The notes beneath the pieces were generated by a model. The model was given only the letters and a program-made list of their open reading frames with translations, was not told the origin of the DNA and did no database searches. Shown here piece after piece: positions 45,291-55,499 of a stretch of 64,000 nt of DNA. A program made the position numbers and the translations under genes. The stretch lies in NCBI GenBank assembly GCA_964586595.1, contig CAZPHB010000005.1, forward strand, positions 81,944 through 145,943, in the 5' to 3' direction. The first letter of the stretch is position 1. Each line of letters starts with the position of its first letter. The stretch is from REEB481 sp964586595 (GTDB taxonomy: Bacteria; Bacteroidota; Bacteroidia; NS11-12g; UBA955).

Positions 45291-45898
45291 AAGGATGCAA
45301 AGGTATAGCCTGCCCGTTGGGCAAACTCCAGATAACGCGGCAGCAGAAACTCCAGATTTTCTCTGGCTTTTTCACTGTCGTGGAACACCACAATACTGCC
45401 CGGTGCGGTTTGGCGTTGCAGGAATTCCAAGGCCCGCTTTCGGTTGAGGTGCGGTTGATAATCGGCACTCAACAAAGTCCACATGATGATGCGGTATTGG
45501 TCTTTCAGTTGCTGTTCCTGGGCACGGGTCATCCGGCCGTAGGGCGGACGAAACAGGTCGCTGTCAATCCAGCGGGCTGCTTCAGCAACATTCTCAAGGT
45601 ATTTAGCGGTTGGCGTTTTCCATCCTTTCAGATGGTTCATGGTATGGTTCCCACAACGGTGGCCATTGTTCATGATTTGTGCGTACACTTCAGGGAATTT
45701 GCGCACATTGTCGCCCACACAAAAAAAGGTTGCCTTGGCCTGAAACCGGCCCAACACTTCCATGGCCCAGGGGGTGATTTCAGGATGGGGGCCATCATCG
45801 AAGCTTAGGTACAGCACCTTCTCCCGCGTTTTGAGCTTCCATTCCCTGTGCGGAAAGAGATTTCTGACCAATCCCGGAACACGGAGGAAGAGGTTCAA
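45287..45898 (-). CDS. Polysaccharide deacetylase (NodB homology domain)
   Basis: A 203-residue carbohydrate esterase family 4 domain: YLSFDDGPHPEIT (catalytic Asp pair) near residue 29, HRCGNHTMNH (HxxxH metal site), RPPYGR, and a terminal VFHDSEKARENLEF stretch. It should remove N-acetyl groups from a glycan, possibly peptidoglycan or an exopolysaccharide. The start TTG 45898 overlaps the stop of the GNAT gene (TTGA). A longer reading frame to 46138 runs through the GNAT gene in another frame and encodes nothing sensible. No signal peptide is seen; a hydrophobic or basic N-terminus may associate with membrane. Confidence 0.85.
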   Translation of the reverse strand: MNLFLRVPGLVRNLFPHREWKLKTREKVLYLSFDDGPHPEITPWAMEVLGRFQAKATFFCVGDNVRKFPEVYAQIMNNGHRCGNHTMNHLKGWKTPTAKYLENVAEAARWIDSDLFRPPYGRMTRAQEQQLKDQYRIIMWTLLSADYQPHLNRKRALEFLQRQTAPGSIVVFHDSEKARENLEFLLPRYLEFAQRAGYTFASL

Positions 45899-46317
45899 AC
45901 GCTGAGCACCATTTTGTAGTGCGGGATGTTGCACTCGTAGAACAATTCGCCAACGGCATGAAAGCCCTGACGCTGATAAAGGTTCATGGCCGGCACCTGT
46001 GCATGCAGGTACACCGTGCGGTTTTTGGGAACGTCGTGCAGCAGTGCTTTCAGCAGAATGGTTCCAACGCCCATCTTCCGGTATTCTGGCAAAACGGCGA
46101 ATCGTTCCAGCTTGTAACCATTTGTTGTTTCTCGCCATCGCGCAGTTCCTGCGGCTTTCCCTTCCACCAGCACCAGGTAATGCCTGGAACTGACTTCAAA
46201 TTCATCGTATTCTTCTTCTTCGGAAACCTGCTGTTCTTCAACAAACACCTTGCGGCGGATGGAGAAAGCCTGATTCAGCTCGTGTTCTTTGACTGCTCTT
46301 ATGACCTCTGTATTCAC
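45895..46317 (-). CDS. GNAT family N-acetyltransferase
   Basis: A 140-residue acetyltransferase. [21 protein letters not shown] near residue 20 is typical of the ElaA/YjcF-like small GNATs; the acetyl-CoA motif is [41 protein letters not shown] and HYKMVL end the domain. The substrate is unknown. It leads a coupled three-gene run with the deacetylase and the GT2 on the minus strand, and is divergent from the aldolase gene. Confidence 0.9.
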   Translation of the reverse strand: MNTEVIRAVKEHELNQAFSIRRKVFVEEQQVSEEEEYDEFEVSSRHYLVLVEGKAAGTARWRETTNGYKLERFAVLPEYRKMGVGTILLKALLHDVPKNRTVYLHAQVPAMNLYQRQGFHAVGELFYECNIPHYKMVLSV

Positions 46318-46321
46318 AACC

Positions 46322-46351
46322 TTGGCTAAACCTCAAAATTTGCTACTTTTG
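46322..46351 (+). promoter_or_regulatory. Bacteroidota-type promoter for class I aldolase
   Basis: TTG (46322-46324), 19-base spacer, TACTTTTG (46344-46351), 15 bases above the start codon. Full match to the primary sigma pattern. Confidence 0.7.
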
Positions 46352-46366
46352 CCGACAATATCAACT

Positions 46367-47425
46367 ATGTCGCAAGCAAACCTCGTTTCCCTCCTTGGTG
46401 ATCAGGCTGAATATCTGCTCAATCACGAATGCAAAACCATTTCCAAAGAGCACCTGCACCTGCCCGGCGGTGATTTCATTGACCGCGTTTTTGCGCAATC
46501 AAACAGAAATCCTCAGGTGCTGAAAAGTTTACAAGCGATTTACAACAACGGACGTTTGGCCGGAACAGGATACATGAGCATCCTGCCTGTGGACCAAGGC
46601 ATAGAACACAGCGCCGGTGCCAGCTTCGCGCCCAATCCCATTTATTTCGACCCTGAAAACATCATCCGTTTGGCGATGGAAGGTGGCTGCAACGCCGTAG
46701 CTTCTACATACGGAGTCCTTGCCGCCAATGCACGCAAATACGCACACAAAATCCCGTTCATTGTAAAAATCAACCACAACGAATTTTTGAGCTATCCCAA
46801 CAAGTTCGACCAAATCATGTTTGGAACCATTCGTGAAGCCTGGAACATGGGTGCTACCGCTGTGGGCGCAACCATCTATTTCGGCAGCGATGAAAGCGCA
46901 AGGCAGATTCAGGAGGTTTCCAAAGCCTTCGAAATGGCGCACGAACTGGGCATGGGCACCATCCTGTGGTGTTACCTCCGCAACAGCGGATTTAAGAAGG
47001 ATGGTGTGGATTACCATACCAGCGCTGATTTGAGCAGCCAGGCCAACCATTTGGGTGTAACCATTCAGGCCGACATCATCAAACAGAAGCTTTCTACCAA
47101 CAACGGCGGATACAACGCAGTGCAATTCGGCAAAACCCACCCAAAGGTGTACAGCGAACTGACTACCGATCACCCGATTGACTTGTGTCGTTACCAGGTG
47201 GCCAACTGCTACATGGGCAGGGCCGGCCTGATCAACAGTGGCGGAGAAAGCAAAGGTGCCAGCGATATGGCTGAAGCCGTAGCTACTGCCGTGATCAACA
47301 AGCGCGCCGGTGGTGCCGGACTGATCAGCGGTCGCAAGGCCTTCCAGAAGCCAGTTGCCGAAGGTGTAGCTTTGCTGAACGCCATCCAGGACGTATATCT
47401 GAATCCGCAGGTAAGCATCGCCTGA
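46367..47425 (+). CDS. fbaB: Class I fructose-bisphosphate aldolase (archaeal/DhnA type)
   Basis: A 352-residue Schiff-base aldolase of glycolysis and gluconeogenesis. Family features: [21 protein letters not shown] near residue 62, [31 protein letters not shown], and [15 protein letters not shown] near the end. ATG 46367 is preferred to the longer opening at 46289 because the promoter lies between them and [11 protein letters not shown] is a natural start. It is a one-gene unit before accD, or the first gene of a small operon. Confidence 0.93.
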   Translation: MSQANLVSLLGDQAEYLLNHECKTISKEHLHLPGGDFIDRVFAQSNRNPQVLKSLQAIYNNGRLAGTGYMSILPVDQGIEHSAGASFAPNPIYFDPENIIRLAMEGGCNAVASTYGVLAANARKYAHKIPFIVKINHNEFLSYPNKFDQIMFGTIREAWNMGATAVGATIYFGSDESARQIQEVSKAFEMAHELGMGTILWCYLRNSGFKKDGVDYHTSADLSSQANHLGVTIQADIIKQKLSTNNGGYNAVQFGKTHPKVYSELTTDHPIDLCRYQVANCYMGRAGLINSGGESKGASDMAEAVATAVINKRAGGAGLISGRKAFQKPVAEGVALLNAIQDVYLNPQVSIA

Positions 47426-47466
47426 TTCTGTCAGGTCCCCCGGATAGTCCCACACAAACTACGGTT

Positions 47467-48357
47467 ATGGAATTTGAAGAAGAAGACAGCGGCGAAAAGC
47501 CAAGTTGGTTTCAGCGTGTTCGCGAGAACATCGTTACCAAAACCAAAGATAAAAAGTTCACGCCCGATGGATTGTGGGAGAAATGTCCGCGGTGCAAGGC
47601 CATTGTGCCCGCCAAAGACATCATCAACAACTGTTACGTTTGCACGCAGTGTGAATACCATGTAAAGATTGGATCCCGCGAATATTTCAATATTCTTTTT
47701 GATGAGGGCAATTTCACCGAACTGGATCCCAACCTGAGCAGCGGCGACCCCCTGCATTTCACCGATACCAGTTCGTATGTTGATCGCATCCGTGTGAGCC
47801 AGTCCAAATCAGGGCTGAAAGATGCGTTGCGCAGTGGAACCGGCACCATGAACGGCATTCCTGTAGTGATTGCCTGTATGGATTTCGGCTTTATTGGCGG
47901 TTCCATGGGAAGTGTGGTCGGAGAGAAAATTGCCAGGGCCATTGATTACGGACGACAGCACCGCATACCGGTTATTGTGATCAGCAAATCAGGGGGCGCG
48001 CGCATGATGGAAGCGGCCTTCTCGCTGATGCAAATGGCAAAAACGAGCGCCAAGCTCGCACTGCTTGCGCAGGAAGGCATTCCTTACATCTCCATACTTA
48101 CAGATCCAACAACAGGAGGTGTAACCGCTTCTTATGCCATGTTGGGTGATTTCAACATCGCCGAGCCGGAAGCACTGATTGGCTTCGCCGGCCCCAGGGT
48201 GATCAGAGAAACCATCGGTAAAGATTTACCCAAAGGATTTCAAAGCTCGGAGTTTCTTCAGGAACATGGCTTTGTTGATTTTATCGTAAAGCGCTTTGAG
48301 ATGAAGCAGAAAATCGCAGGCTTATTGAAACTGATCTGGGAACCCCAAGGCAATTAA
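47467..48357 (+). CDS. accD: Acetyl-CoA carboxylase carboxyltransferase subunit beta
   Basis: A 296-residue subunit that transfers the carboxyl group from carboxybiotin to acetyl-CoA in fatty acid synthesis. The N-terminal zinc ribbon has the CPRC and CYVCTQC cysteines (about residues 39-62). [20 protein letters not shown] and [14 protein letters not shown] match the carboxyltransferase fold. Length is typical. It lies between aldolase and gcvH. Confidence 0.96.
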   Translation: MEFEEEDSGEKPSWFQRVRENIVTKTKDKKFTPDGLWEKCPRCKAIVPAKDIINNCYVCTQCEYHVKIGSREYFNILFDEGNFTELDPNLSSGDPLHFTDTSSYVDRIRVSQSKSGLKDALRSGTGTMNGIPVVIACMDFGFIGGSMGSVVGEKIARAIDYGRQHRIPVIVISKSGGARMMEAAFSLMQMAKTSAKLALLAQEGIPYISILTDPTTGGVTASYAMLGDFNIAEPEALIGFAGPRVIRETIGKDLPKGFQSSEFLQEHGFVDFIVKRFEMKQKIAGLLKLIWEPQGN

Positions 48358-48382
48358 TGCACCAAACAATAAAAAGAACTAT

Positions 48383-48763
48383 ATGAACTTCCCCGAAAAC
48401 CTCAAGTACACCAAAGAACACGAATGGGTTCGTGTTGAAGGCAATAAAGCCTGGATTGGCATTACAGATTTTGCCCAAAGTGAATTGGGTGATATCGTTT
48501 TTGTGGACATCCAGTCTCAGGACGGGGTCCTCAACCAAGGAAGCATTTTTGGAACTGTGGAAGCCGTAAAAACGGTAAGTGATTTGTACATGCCGGTAGC
48601 AGGAACCATCGTTGAAGTAAATGCATCTTTAGATGGCGCTCCTGAAAGCGTAAACCAGGATCCTTATGGCGATGGCTGGATGATCTGTGTTGAGATGAGC
48701 AATACTGCACAACTGGATGAATTAATGGATGCAGCAGCTTATACCGCTATGGTAGGCGCTTGA
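48383..48763 (+). CDS. gcvH: Glycine cleavage system H protein
   Basis: A 126-residue lipoyl carrier protein that shuttles the aminomethyl group of glycine. The lipoylated lysine is Lys63 in [25 protein letters not shown] and [19 protein letters not shown] segments complete the fold. It follows accD by 25 bp and ends at a strong terminator. No gcvT or gcvP is in the window. Confidence 0.97.
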   Translation: MNFPENLKYTKEHEWVRVEGNKAWIGITDFAQSELGDIVFVDIQSQDGVLNQGSIFGTVEAVKTVSDLYMPVAGTIVEVNASLDGAPESVNQDPYGDGWMICVEMSNTAQLDELMDAAAYTAMVGA

Positions 48764-48780
48764 TTTCCACCATATTCGTT

Positions 48781-48818
48781 ACATAAAAAATGCCGGCAAA
48801 CACCGGCATTTTTTATGT
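48781..48818. terminator. Bidirectional rho-independent terminator
   Basis: Perfect 16-bp inverted repeat 48781-48796 / 48803-48818 with loop CAAACA; A and T runs on the two sides give a U tract for both the gcvH and the histidine kinase transcripts, which converge here. Confidence 0.85.
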
Positions 48819-48836
48819 AAAAAACCATTTATTTTT

Positions 48837-50216
48837 CTAATGCAAAGGCGCAGCCTGAAACAGGATGTGGAATTCGTTTTCACCTTTGCTGTTTACGGAA
48901 TAATCAATCCGGGCTCCGTGTAAATTCAAAATGTGTCGTACAATCCTCAATCCCAGCCCGGAACCCATCACCATGCGTGCATTTGCACCTCTTGAAAACG
49001 CCTTAAACAGCCGGTCTGCCTCGGCATTGTTTAAAGTAGGGCCATTGTTGCTGATAACCACGGTTATTTGATCATCCTGCTCCTGAATAATGCGCAGCAA
49101 TGCCTCATGATTTGTGGAGTACACACAGGCATTCTTCAACAAGTTTAGAAATGCAATATCCAGCATGTCAGGAACAGCGGCAACCTGCAGTTCATAGTTC
49201 ACCTGGTCGCTGACTTCCGCAGAAAAAACCATGGAAAACTCCGGATGTAACGATTTAACACGTTCATAGGCACGGAAGATGATTTCATCCAGACGTTCGT
49301 GTCTGTAAAATTCGGTGCTGCTTTTAGCTTCGATGTTGGCCAGCAACAACAAGCTACTCACCAATTCACTCAACTGATAAACATCGTCCCTCAGCTTTCT
49401 GAGTTGCAGACTTAAATCGGCATCAAGATCACTGCGCTCCACCATGTTTTCGAGCTGAAAGGCAATTCTTGTTAAAGGTGTGCGCAGTTCATGGCTGGCG
49501 CTGGCCGCAAAATCCTTTTGAAGTTCAAAAGCGTCTTTGAGCCGTTCCAACAGCTTGTTAAATGCCACCGTTAGCAGTGTGATTTCATTTTTTGCGGAAC
49601 CAACGGGAACGGGCTCATTTAAGTTTCCAATGGTGATGGCCGTGATTTGCCTTTCAAATGTATCCAGAGGCTTGAGCAAGTGTTTGATCAGGTAAAACGA
49701 AAGCACCCAAATAAGGGAAATGCTGATGATGAAACTGCTTACCAAAAGGATCAGCAAGAAGTCAAGTTTGCTCCGACCGTATTTGTCTTCGGCGGTCATC
49801 AATACATAATAATTCCGCCCGTTTAAGGTGTATTTTTTTCCCAGGTAATCATGTTCATCCTTGGAATAGTGGAATTTGGACTGACTGCGTAATAAGTTGA
49901 GGCTCTTGATATTGTTGCTCAGTGAACGGGTTATGATGGATGAATAAATGATGTTAAATCCACTGTCGAATACAATCGTTTGTTCATTAAACAACCTATT
50001 GATCATTTCCTGGTCAAACAGCTGCACCACTTGGGTATTTTTTGCTTTTAACTTCACCAGGAGCAATACGGTGTTTTCTGCTTTTTGTTCCATTCGCGAC
50101 AGAAATTCTTCTTCCCGGAATGAAGAAAAAAACAGATAAATGGAGGCCGCCGCTATGAAATAAATGATGGAGAAGGCAATGGCTACTCCAAAAGTTACAT
50201 TACGTTTTAGGGTCAT
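48837..50216 (-). CDS. Sensor histidine kinase
   Basis: A 459-residue membrane sensor kinase. Transmembrane helices are about 8-31 and 152-177, with a 120-residue periplasmic sensing region between; a HAMP linker follows; the phosphorylated histidine is His242 in SASHELRTPLTR. The catalytic domain has NLLKNACVYS (N box) and MGSGLGLRIVRHI (G box). The gene starts 17 bp inside the response regulator gene, so the two form one operon. The signal is unknown; the periplasmic region has no recognisable domain. Confidence 0.94.
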   Translation of the reverse strand: MTLKRNVTFGVAIAFSIIYFIAAASIYLFFSSFREEEFLSRMEQKAENTVLLLVKLKAKNTQVVQLFDQEMINRLFNEQTIVFDSGFNIIYSSIITRSLSNNIKSLNLLRSQSKFHYSKDEHDYLGKKYTLNGRNYYVLMTAEDKYGRSKLDFLLILLVSSFIISISLIWVLSFYLIKHLLKPLDTFERQITAITIGNLNEPVPVGSAKNEITLLTVAFNKLLERLKDAFELQKDFAASASHELRTPLTRIAFQLENMVERSDLDADLSLQLRKLRDDVYQLSELVSSLLLLANIEAKSSTEFYRHERLDEIIFRAYERVKSLHPEFSMVFSAEVSDQVNYELQVAAVPDMLDIAFLNLLKNACVYSTNHEALLRIIQEQDDQITVVISNNGPTLNNAEADRLFKAFSRGANARMVMGSGLGLRIVRHILNLHGARIDYSVNSKGENEFHILFQAAPLH

Positions 50217-50898
50217 CCTTTTCGGCTTTCAGATAATAGCCATATCCATGCCGGGTATGAATGAGTTTCACCACCGCATCTTTGTCGATCTTTCTCCGCA
50301 GGAAATTGATATAAACCTCTACTGTGTTGAAGGATGAATCAAGGTTTGTGTCCCATACGCTCGCTGCAATTGATTGTTTGGGGATGGTTTTTCCATTGGC
50401 TTTAGCCAATAGGAGCAACAATTTATATTCCTTTGGGGTGAGTTCTATGGTTTTTCCTCCGCGTTTCACCTGCCGGTCGCTTTCAAAGATTTCAAGGTCA
50501 TCAATGACGAATGCCGCTGATTCTTCGTTGCTGTGATCCCCCAAACGTCGTTGAATGGATTGGATGCGCAGAAATAATTCCTCAAAATGAAAAGGTTTCA
50601 CCATATAATCATCTGCACCATACTCGAAAGCATGTCGTTTTTGGTTGATTTCGCTGTAGGCGGTCAACATGATGATCGGTGTTTTTTTGTTGTTGGAACG
50701 AACCTGTCGGCAAATTTCCAAACCATTAATTCCCGGAACATTGATGTCCAAAAGCATCAGGTCCGGCTGATGGGCAGATTTTTCTTTGTCAAACCGATTT
50801 CCGTCTTCAACAGTTCTAACCGTCATTCCTTTTTGGCTGAGGAAATTGGTGATTTCCGCAGATAGTATTGGGTCGTCTTCAAGCAGTAAGATGTTCAT
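50200..50898 (-). CDS. OmpR/PhoB family response regulator
   Basis: A 232-residue transcriptional regulator. The receiver domain has phosphorylation site Asp51 in LLDINVPGINGLE, Thr in MLTAYSE and Lys in VKPFHFEE; the DNA-binding domain starts at LTPKEYKLLLLLAKANG and ends in HTRHGYGYYLK, the winged-helix type. It forms a two-component system with the overlapping kinase gene. It is separated from pruA upstream by a terminator-containing 158-bp gap. Confidence 0.94.
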   Translation of the reverse strand: MNILLLEDDPILSAEITNFLSQKGMTVRTVEDGNRFDKEKSAHQPDLMLLDINVPGINGLEICRQVRSNNKKTPIIMLTAYSEINQKRHAFEYGADDYMVKPFHFEELFLRIQSIQRRLGDHSNEESAAFVIDDLEIFESDRQVKRGGKTIELTPKEYKLLLLLAKANGKTIPKQSIAASVWDTNLDSSFNTVEVYINFLRRKIDKDAVVKLIHTRHGYGYYLKAEKDDPKT

Positions 50899-51003
50899 GG
50901 TTCATGGGCAGTTGTTTCCCGCTGTTGCCTTGGAAGCAATGATAAGCAATGGATATGATTATTTACAAGCCGCGGGATGTGCTCTGCGCGCATTTCGCAA
51001 AAA

Positions 51004-51033
51004 CGCCTTGCAGTACATCCGTGCTGCAAGGCG
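51004..51033 (-). terminator. Rho-independent terminator after pruA
   Basis: CGCCTTGCAG (51004-51013) and CTGCAAGGCG (51024-51033) form a perfect 10-bp stem; TTTTT follows on the minus strand, 24 bases below the pruA stop. Confidence 0.75.
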
Positions 51034-51056
51034 CTTTTGTGTTGTGTACATTATAA

Positions 51057-52685
51057 TTATTCTTCAGCAAGGAACGGATAGCGGTAATCCTTCGGCGGCA
51101 CGAAGTTCTCTTTGATGGTGCGCAGATTCACCCAGCGCAGCAGGTTGAGTTTGCTTCCGGCTTTGTCGTTGGTGCCGCTGCCGCGGGCGCCGCCGAAAGG
51201 CTGCTGACCAACCACGGCTCCTGTGGGCTTGTCGTTGATGTAGAAATTACCTGCAGCATTGCGCAGTGCTTCTGTGGCGCGCACAATGGCGTAGCGATCC
51301 TGGGCAATTACAGCCCCGGTTAGTGCATATTCGCTGGTTTTGTCCACCAGGTGCAGGGTGCTTTCGAATTCATCGTCGCCGTACACGTAAATGCTCAACA
51401 CCGGGCCGAAGATTTCTTCGCACATGGTGGTGTACATCGGATCTTTGGCCATGATGATGGTGGGTTGGATGAAATAACCTTTGCTCTTGTCATAGCCGCC
51501 GCCACACAGAATTTCCTGTCCGTCTTTGCGGGCTTGTTCGATGTATCCGGTGATTTTGTTGAAGGCCTTTTCATCGATGACAGCGTTGATGAAGTTGCTG
51601 AAATCTTCCGTTGGGCCCATGGTCAGGGTGGCCATTTCGGCAAGCAGGTGTGGCTTTACGGCATTCCACAGGGTTTGCGGAATGTATACGCGGCTGGCGG
51701 CAGAGCATTTTTGTCCCTGAAATTCAAAGGCTCCCCGGATGATGGCTGCCACGAGCACGTCCACATCGGCACTGGGGTGGGCCAGGATGAAATCTTTGCC
51801 TCCGGTTTCCCCGACAATGCGCGGATAGCTCTTGTACCTGCTGATATTCTGCCCGATTTCCTGCCATACCTGACGGAACACGCCGGTACTTCCGGTGAAG
51901 TGGATGCCTGCAAAGTCGGGATGTTTGAATATTACGTCGCCGGCAGTGCTGCCGTCTACGTACACCAGGTTGATGACTCCGTCGGGCAGACCTGCTTCGC
52001 GGAATACTTCCATCAGCATCTGTGCGCTGTAAATCTGGCTATTGGAGGGTTTCCACACCACCACATTACCCATCATGGCAGCACTGGTGGGCAGGTTGCC
52101 GCTGATGGCTGTGAAATTGAATGGTGTTAACGCAAAAACGAATCCTTCCAAGGGCCTGTATTCCAGGCGGTTCCAGATGGTTTTGCTGTTGGCCGAAGGT
52201 TGTTCATTATAAATTTCGGTCATGTACTGCACGTTGAAGCGCAGGAAGTCAATCATCTCGCAGGCACTGTCAATTTCCGCCTGGTAGGCATTCTTGCTCT
52301 GCGCAAGCATGGTAGCGGCATTGATTTTATAGCGGTAAGGACCGGCCAGCAGGTCGGCAGCCTTCAGGAAAATGGCAGCGCGCTGTTCCCAGGGTGTGCG
52401 TTCCCATTGGTCGCGTGCCGCGAGTGCGGCATTGATGGCTTGTTCCAGATGTTCCCTTTCGCCTTTATGGTAATAACCAATCTGATGCGTCAGGTCATGG
52501 GGAGGGAAAATGTTCACGGTTTTGCCCGTACGCACTTCCAATCCACCGATATACATAGGGATGTCCAATACCTGGCTGCGCGCTTCTGCCAGTGCAGCTT
52601 TTAATTTCTTGCGTTCGGAACTGCCCGGTGCATAATCCAGCACGGGCTCGTTGATGGCTTGGGGAACCTGAAATACTCCGTTCAT
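51057..52685 (-). CDS. pruA: 1-pyrroline-5-carboxylate dehydrogenase (L-glutamate gamma-semialdehyde dehydrogenase)
   Basis: A 542-residue aldehyde dehydrogenase completing proline breakdown to glutamate. The family start PVLDYAPGSSERKKLKAAL, MYIGGLEVRTG, FALTPFNFTAISGNL, GGKDFILAHPSADVDVL, the catalytic cysteine in FQGQKCSAASRVY and the end PFGGARGSGTNDK are characteristic of the eukaryote-like P5CDH group. ATG 52685 gives MNGVFQVPQA; the upstream frame to 52724 is not used. A TATCTTTG -7-like box lies at 52701-52694. No proline dehydrogenase gene (prodh) is next to it. Confidence 0.96.
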   Translation of the reverse strand: MNGVFQVPQAINEPVLDYAPGSSERKKLKAALAEARSQVLDIPMYIGGLEVRTGKTVNIFPPHDLTHQIGYYHKGEREHLEQAINAALAARDQWERTPWEQRAAIFLKAADLLAGPYRYKINAATMLAQSKNAYQAEIDSACEMIDFLRFNVQYMTEIYNEQPSANSKTIWNRLEYRPLEGFVFALTPFNFTAISGNLPTSAAMMGNVVVWKPSNSQIYSAQMLMEVFREAGLPDGVINLVYVDGSTAGDVIFKHPDFAGIHFTGSTGVFRQVWQEIGQNISRYKSYPRIVGETGGKDFILAHPSADVDVLVAAIIRGAFEFQGQKCSAASRVYIPQTLWNAVKPHLLAEMATLTMGPTEDFSNFINAVIDEKAFNKITGYIEQARKDGQEILCGGGYDKSKGYFIQPTIIMAKDPMYTTMCEEIFGPVLSIYVYGDDEFESTLHLVDKTSEYALTGAVIAQDRYAIVRATEALRNAAGNFYINDKPTGAVVGQQPFGGARGSGTNDKAGSKLNLLRWVNLRTIKENFVPPKDYRYPFLAEE

Positions 52686-52749
52686 AAGTGGCGCAAAGAT
52701 ACTTGAGCCTCTGCGGATGCGCACCTGTCAATCCACCGATGGCATAAAA

Positions 52750-52779
52750 AAAGCCGGAATCACTGAAGACTCCGGCTTT
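52750..52779 (-). terminator. Rho-independent terminator after atpC
   Basis: AAAGCCGGA (52750-52758) pairs with TCCGGCTTT (52771-52779); on the minus strand a T run follows. It lies 20 bases below the atpC stop. Confidence 0.8.
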
Positions 52780-52798
52780 CCTATTGCGTTGCTGAGGT

Positions 52799-53029
52799 TT
52801 AAACCAGCACGATTACTTTATTGTTCAGCACTTCCACCAGTCCGCCATGGACTTCGAAGCTTTGGGCCTGCTGTTTTTGTTTCACCACAACAGCTCCTTT
52901 GCCAAGGTTGGCAATCATCGGGGCGTGGCGGTCCAAAATTTGGAAGCTGCCTTCGATGCCCGGAAGCGTCAATACATCGGCTTCGCCCTGAAACAGGGTT
53001 TTGTCTGGAGTGAGAATTTCAACGTTCAT
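52799..53029 (-). CDS. atpC: F-type ATP synthase epsilon subunit, short form
   Basis: A 76-residue epsilon subunit consisting only of the N-terminal beta-sandwich (VEILTPDKTLFQGEADVLTLPGIEGSFQIL; VVKQKQQAQSFEVHGGLVEVLNNKVIVL). The C-terminal two-helix inhibitory domain is absent, which is common in Bacteroidota. It starts 5 bp after atpD. The other ATP synthase genes are not in the window. Confidence 0.93.
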   Translation of the reverse strand: MNVEILTPDKTLFQGEADVLTLPGIEGSFQILDRHAPMIANLGKGAVVVKQKQQAQSFEVHGGLVEVLNNKVIVLV

Positions 53030-53034
53030 GGCGA

Positions 53035-54594
<1,560 letters not shown>

Positions 54595-54711
54595 TTAAAC
54601 ATCATGAGGAAAAAAAACTTCAGTTTGTGTGTAATGCTGCTAAGTTGTTGATAGTCAGCAAATTGAGATTTGTTCATCGGGCTTGTCCCTGAAAACTGCG
54701 TTCTTAGCGGC

Positions 54712-55251
54712 ATGATTCGTCACATTCTTCGCTTTGGGCTGTTCGGGATTGCCATCATGCTGTTGGTAGGCCTGGTGATGCGCTATACCATGAGTACAAA
54801 TCCGCAGGAACTGGGCGGTACTTCTGTATTGTTGGGCTTTCTGCTGATGATTCCTGCTTTCGTGATGGTTTGGCTGGGTGTGGCTGCTTTCCACCGCGAC
54901 GCAGCGCAAGAATTGAGTTTCGGTCGCTACCTTCTTTGCGGGTTGGCCATCGCACTGATGGTGTCGTTTGGCTATGCCTTGGCCTGGGAAATCAATTTCC
55001 GTACCCTGTTCCCCGATTTTTACCAGCGTTACGCCGATATGGAAATAGACGCCGCCATCAAACACGGCCTGGCAGGCAAAAGGCTGGAGTCCTTAAAAAC
55101 AGACATGGCTGTCATGGTCGCTGCGATGCAGGTTCCATGGAAACGATTCTTGTTCACCGCTTTGGCCGAGCCTATGCCGGTGGCTATGCTGTTTGTGCTG
55201 GGCAGTGCCTTGTGGTTTCGCTGGCTGCGGAAGTTGTTGTGGAATGGGTGA
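54712..55251 (+). CDS. DUF4199 family membrane protein
   Basis: A 179-residue protein with four hydrophobic segments and an amphipathic loop (about residues 95-135, FPDFYQRYADMEIDAAIKHGLA). I recognise the Bacteroidota DUF4199 layout: two N-terminal helices, a short Ser-Phe-Gly-Arg stretch (SFGRYLLCGL), helix three, loop, helix four. No function is known. ATG 54712 is preferred to the opening at 54670, which would add residues without hydrophobic character. It is divergent from atpD, with 168 bp between the two starts. Confidence 0.72.
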   Translation: MIRHILRFGLFGIAIMLLVGLVMRYTMSTNPQELGGTSVLLGFLLMIPAFVMVWLGVAAFHRDAAQELSFGRYLLCGLAIALMVSFGYALAWEINFRTLFPDFYQRYADMEIDAAIKHGLAGKRLESLKTDMAVMVAAMQVPWKRFLFTALAEPMPVAMLFVLGSALWFRWLRKLLWNG

Positions 55252-55499
55252 GTTGCCAGCGGCCAAAAAAATGACCCCAAGAAACAACCTCAGATAAGCT
55301 TTTTCATTCAGTGCCTGATGCGGTAGACGCAATCAAATCATTTGGTTTCGGAAAATAATTGAACCTGTTGGTGTGCATGGCATCCCGGCCTTTCAGGGCT
55401 GTGGACAAGGGTTTTAACCTCTTTCACGAGATGAGTGCTGCCAATAACCTTCCATTGCTTTAAAACCCCTGATAAATTCCCGACCTTTGCACCTGAATC

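Noticed and set aside
45899..46138. N-terminal extension of the polysaccharide deacetylase
   Set aside because: It overlaps the GNAT gene in another frame and encodes a basic, Ser/Arg-rich nonsense stretch; the TTG at 45898 gives a normal start for the family.
46529..47455. 308-residue open frame on the minus strand
   Set aside because: Antisense to the class I aldolase gene, which has clear motifs and a promoter; no domain is seen in the shadow.
55252..55499. 248-bp gap between DUF4199 and the acyl-ACP desaturase as a possible RNA gene
   Set aside because: No convincing hairpin, tRNA fold or promoter pattern was found in it.
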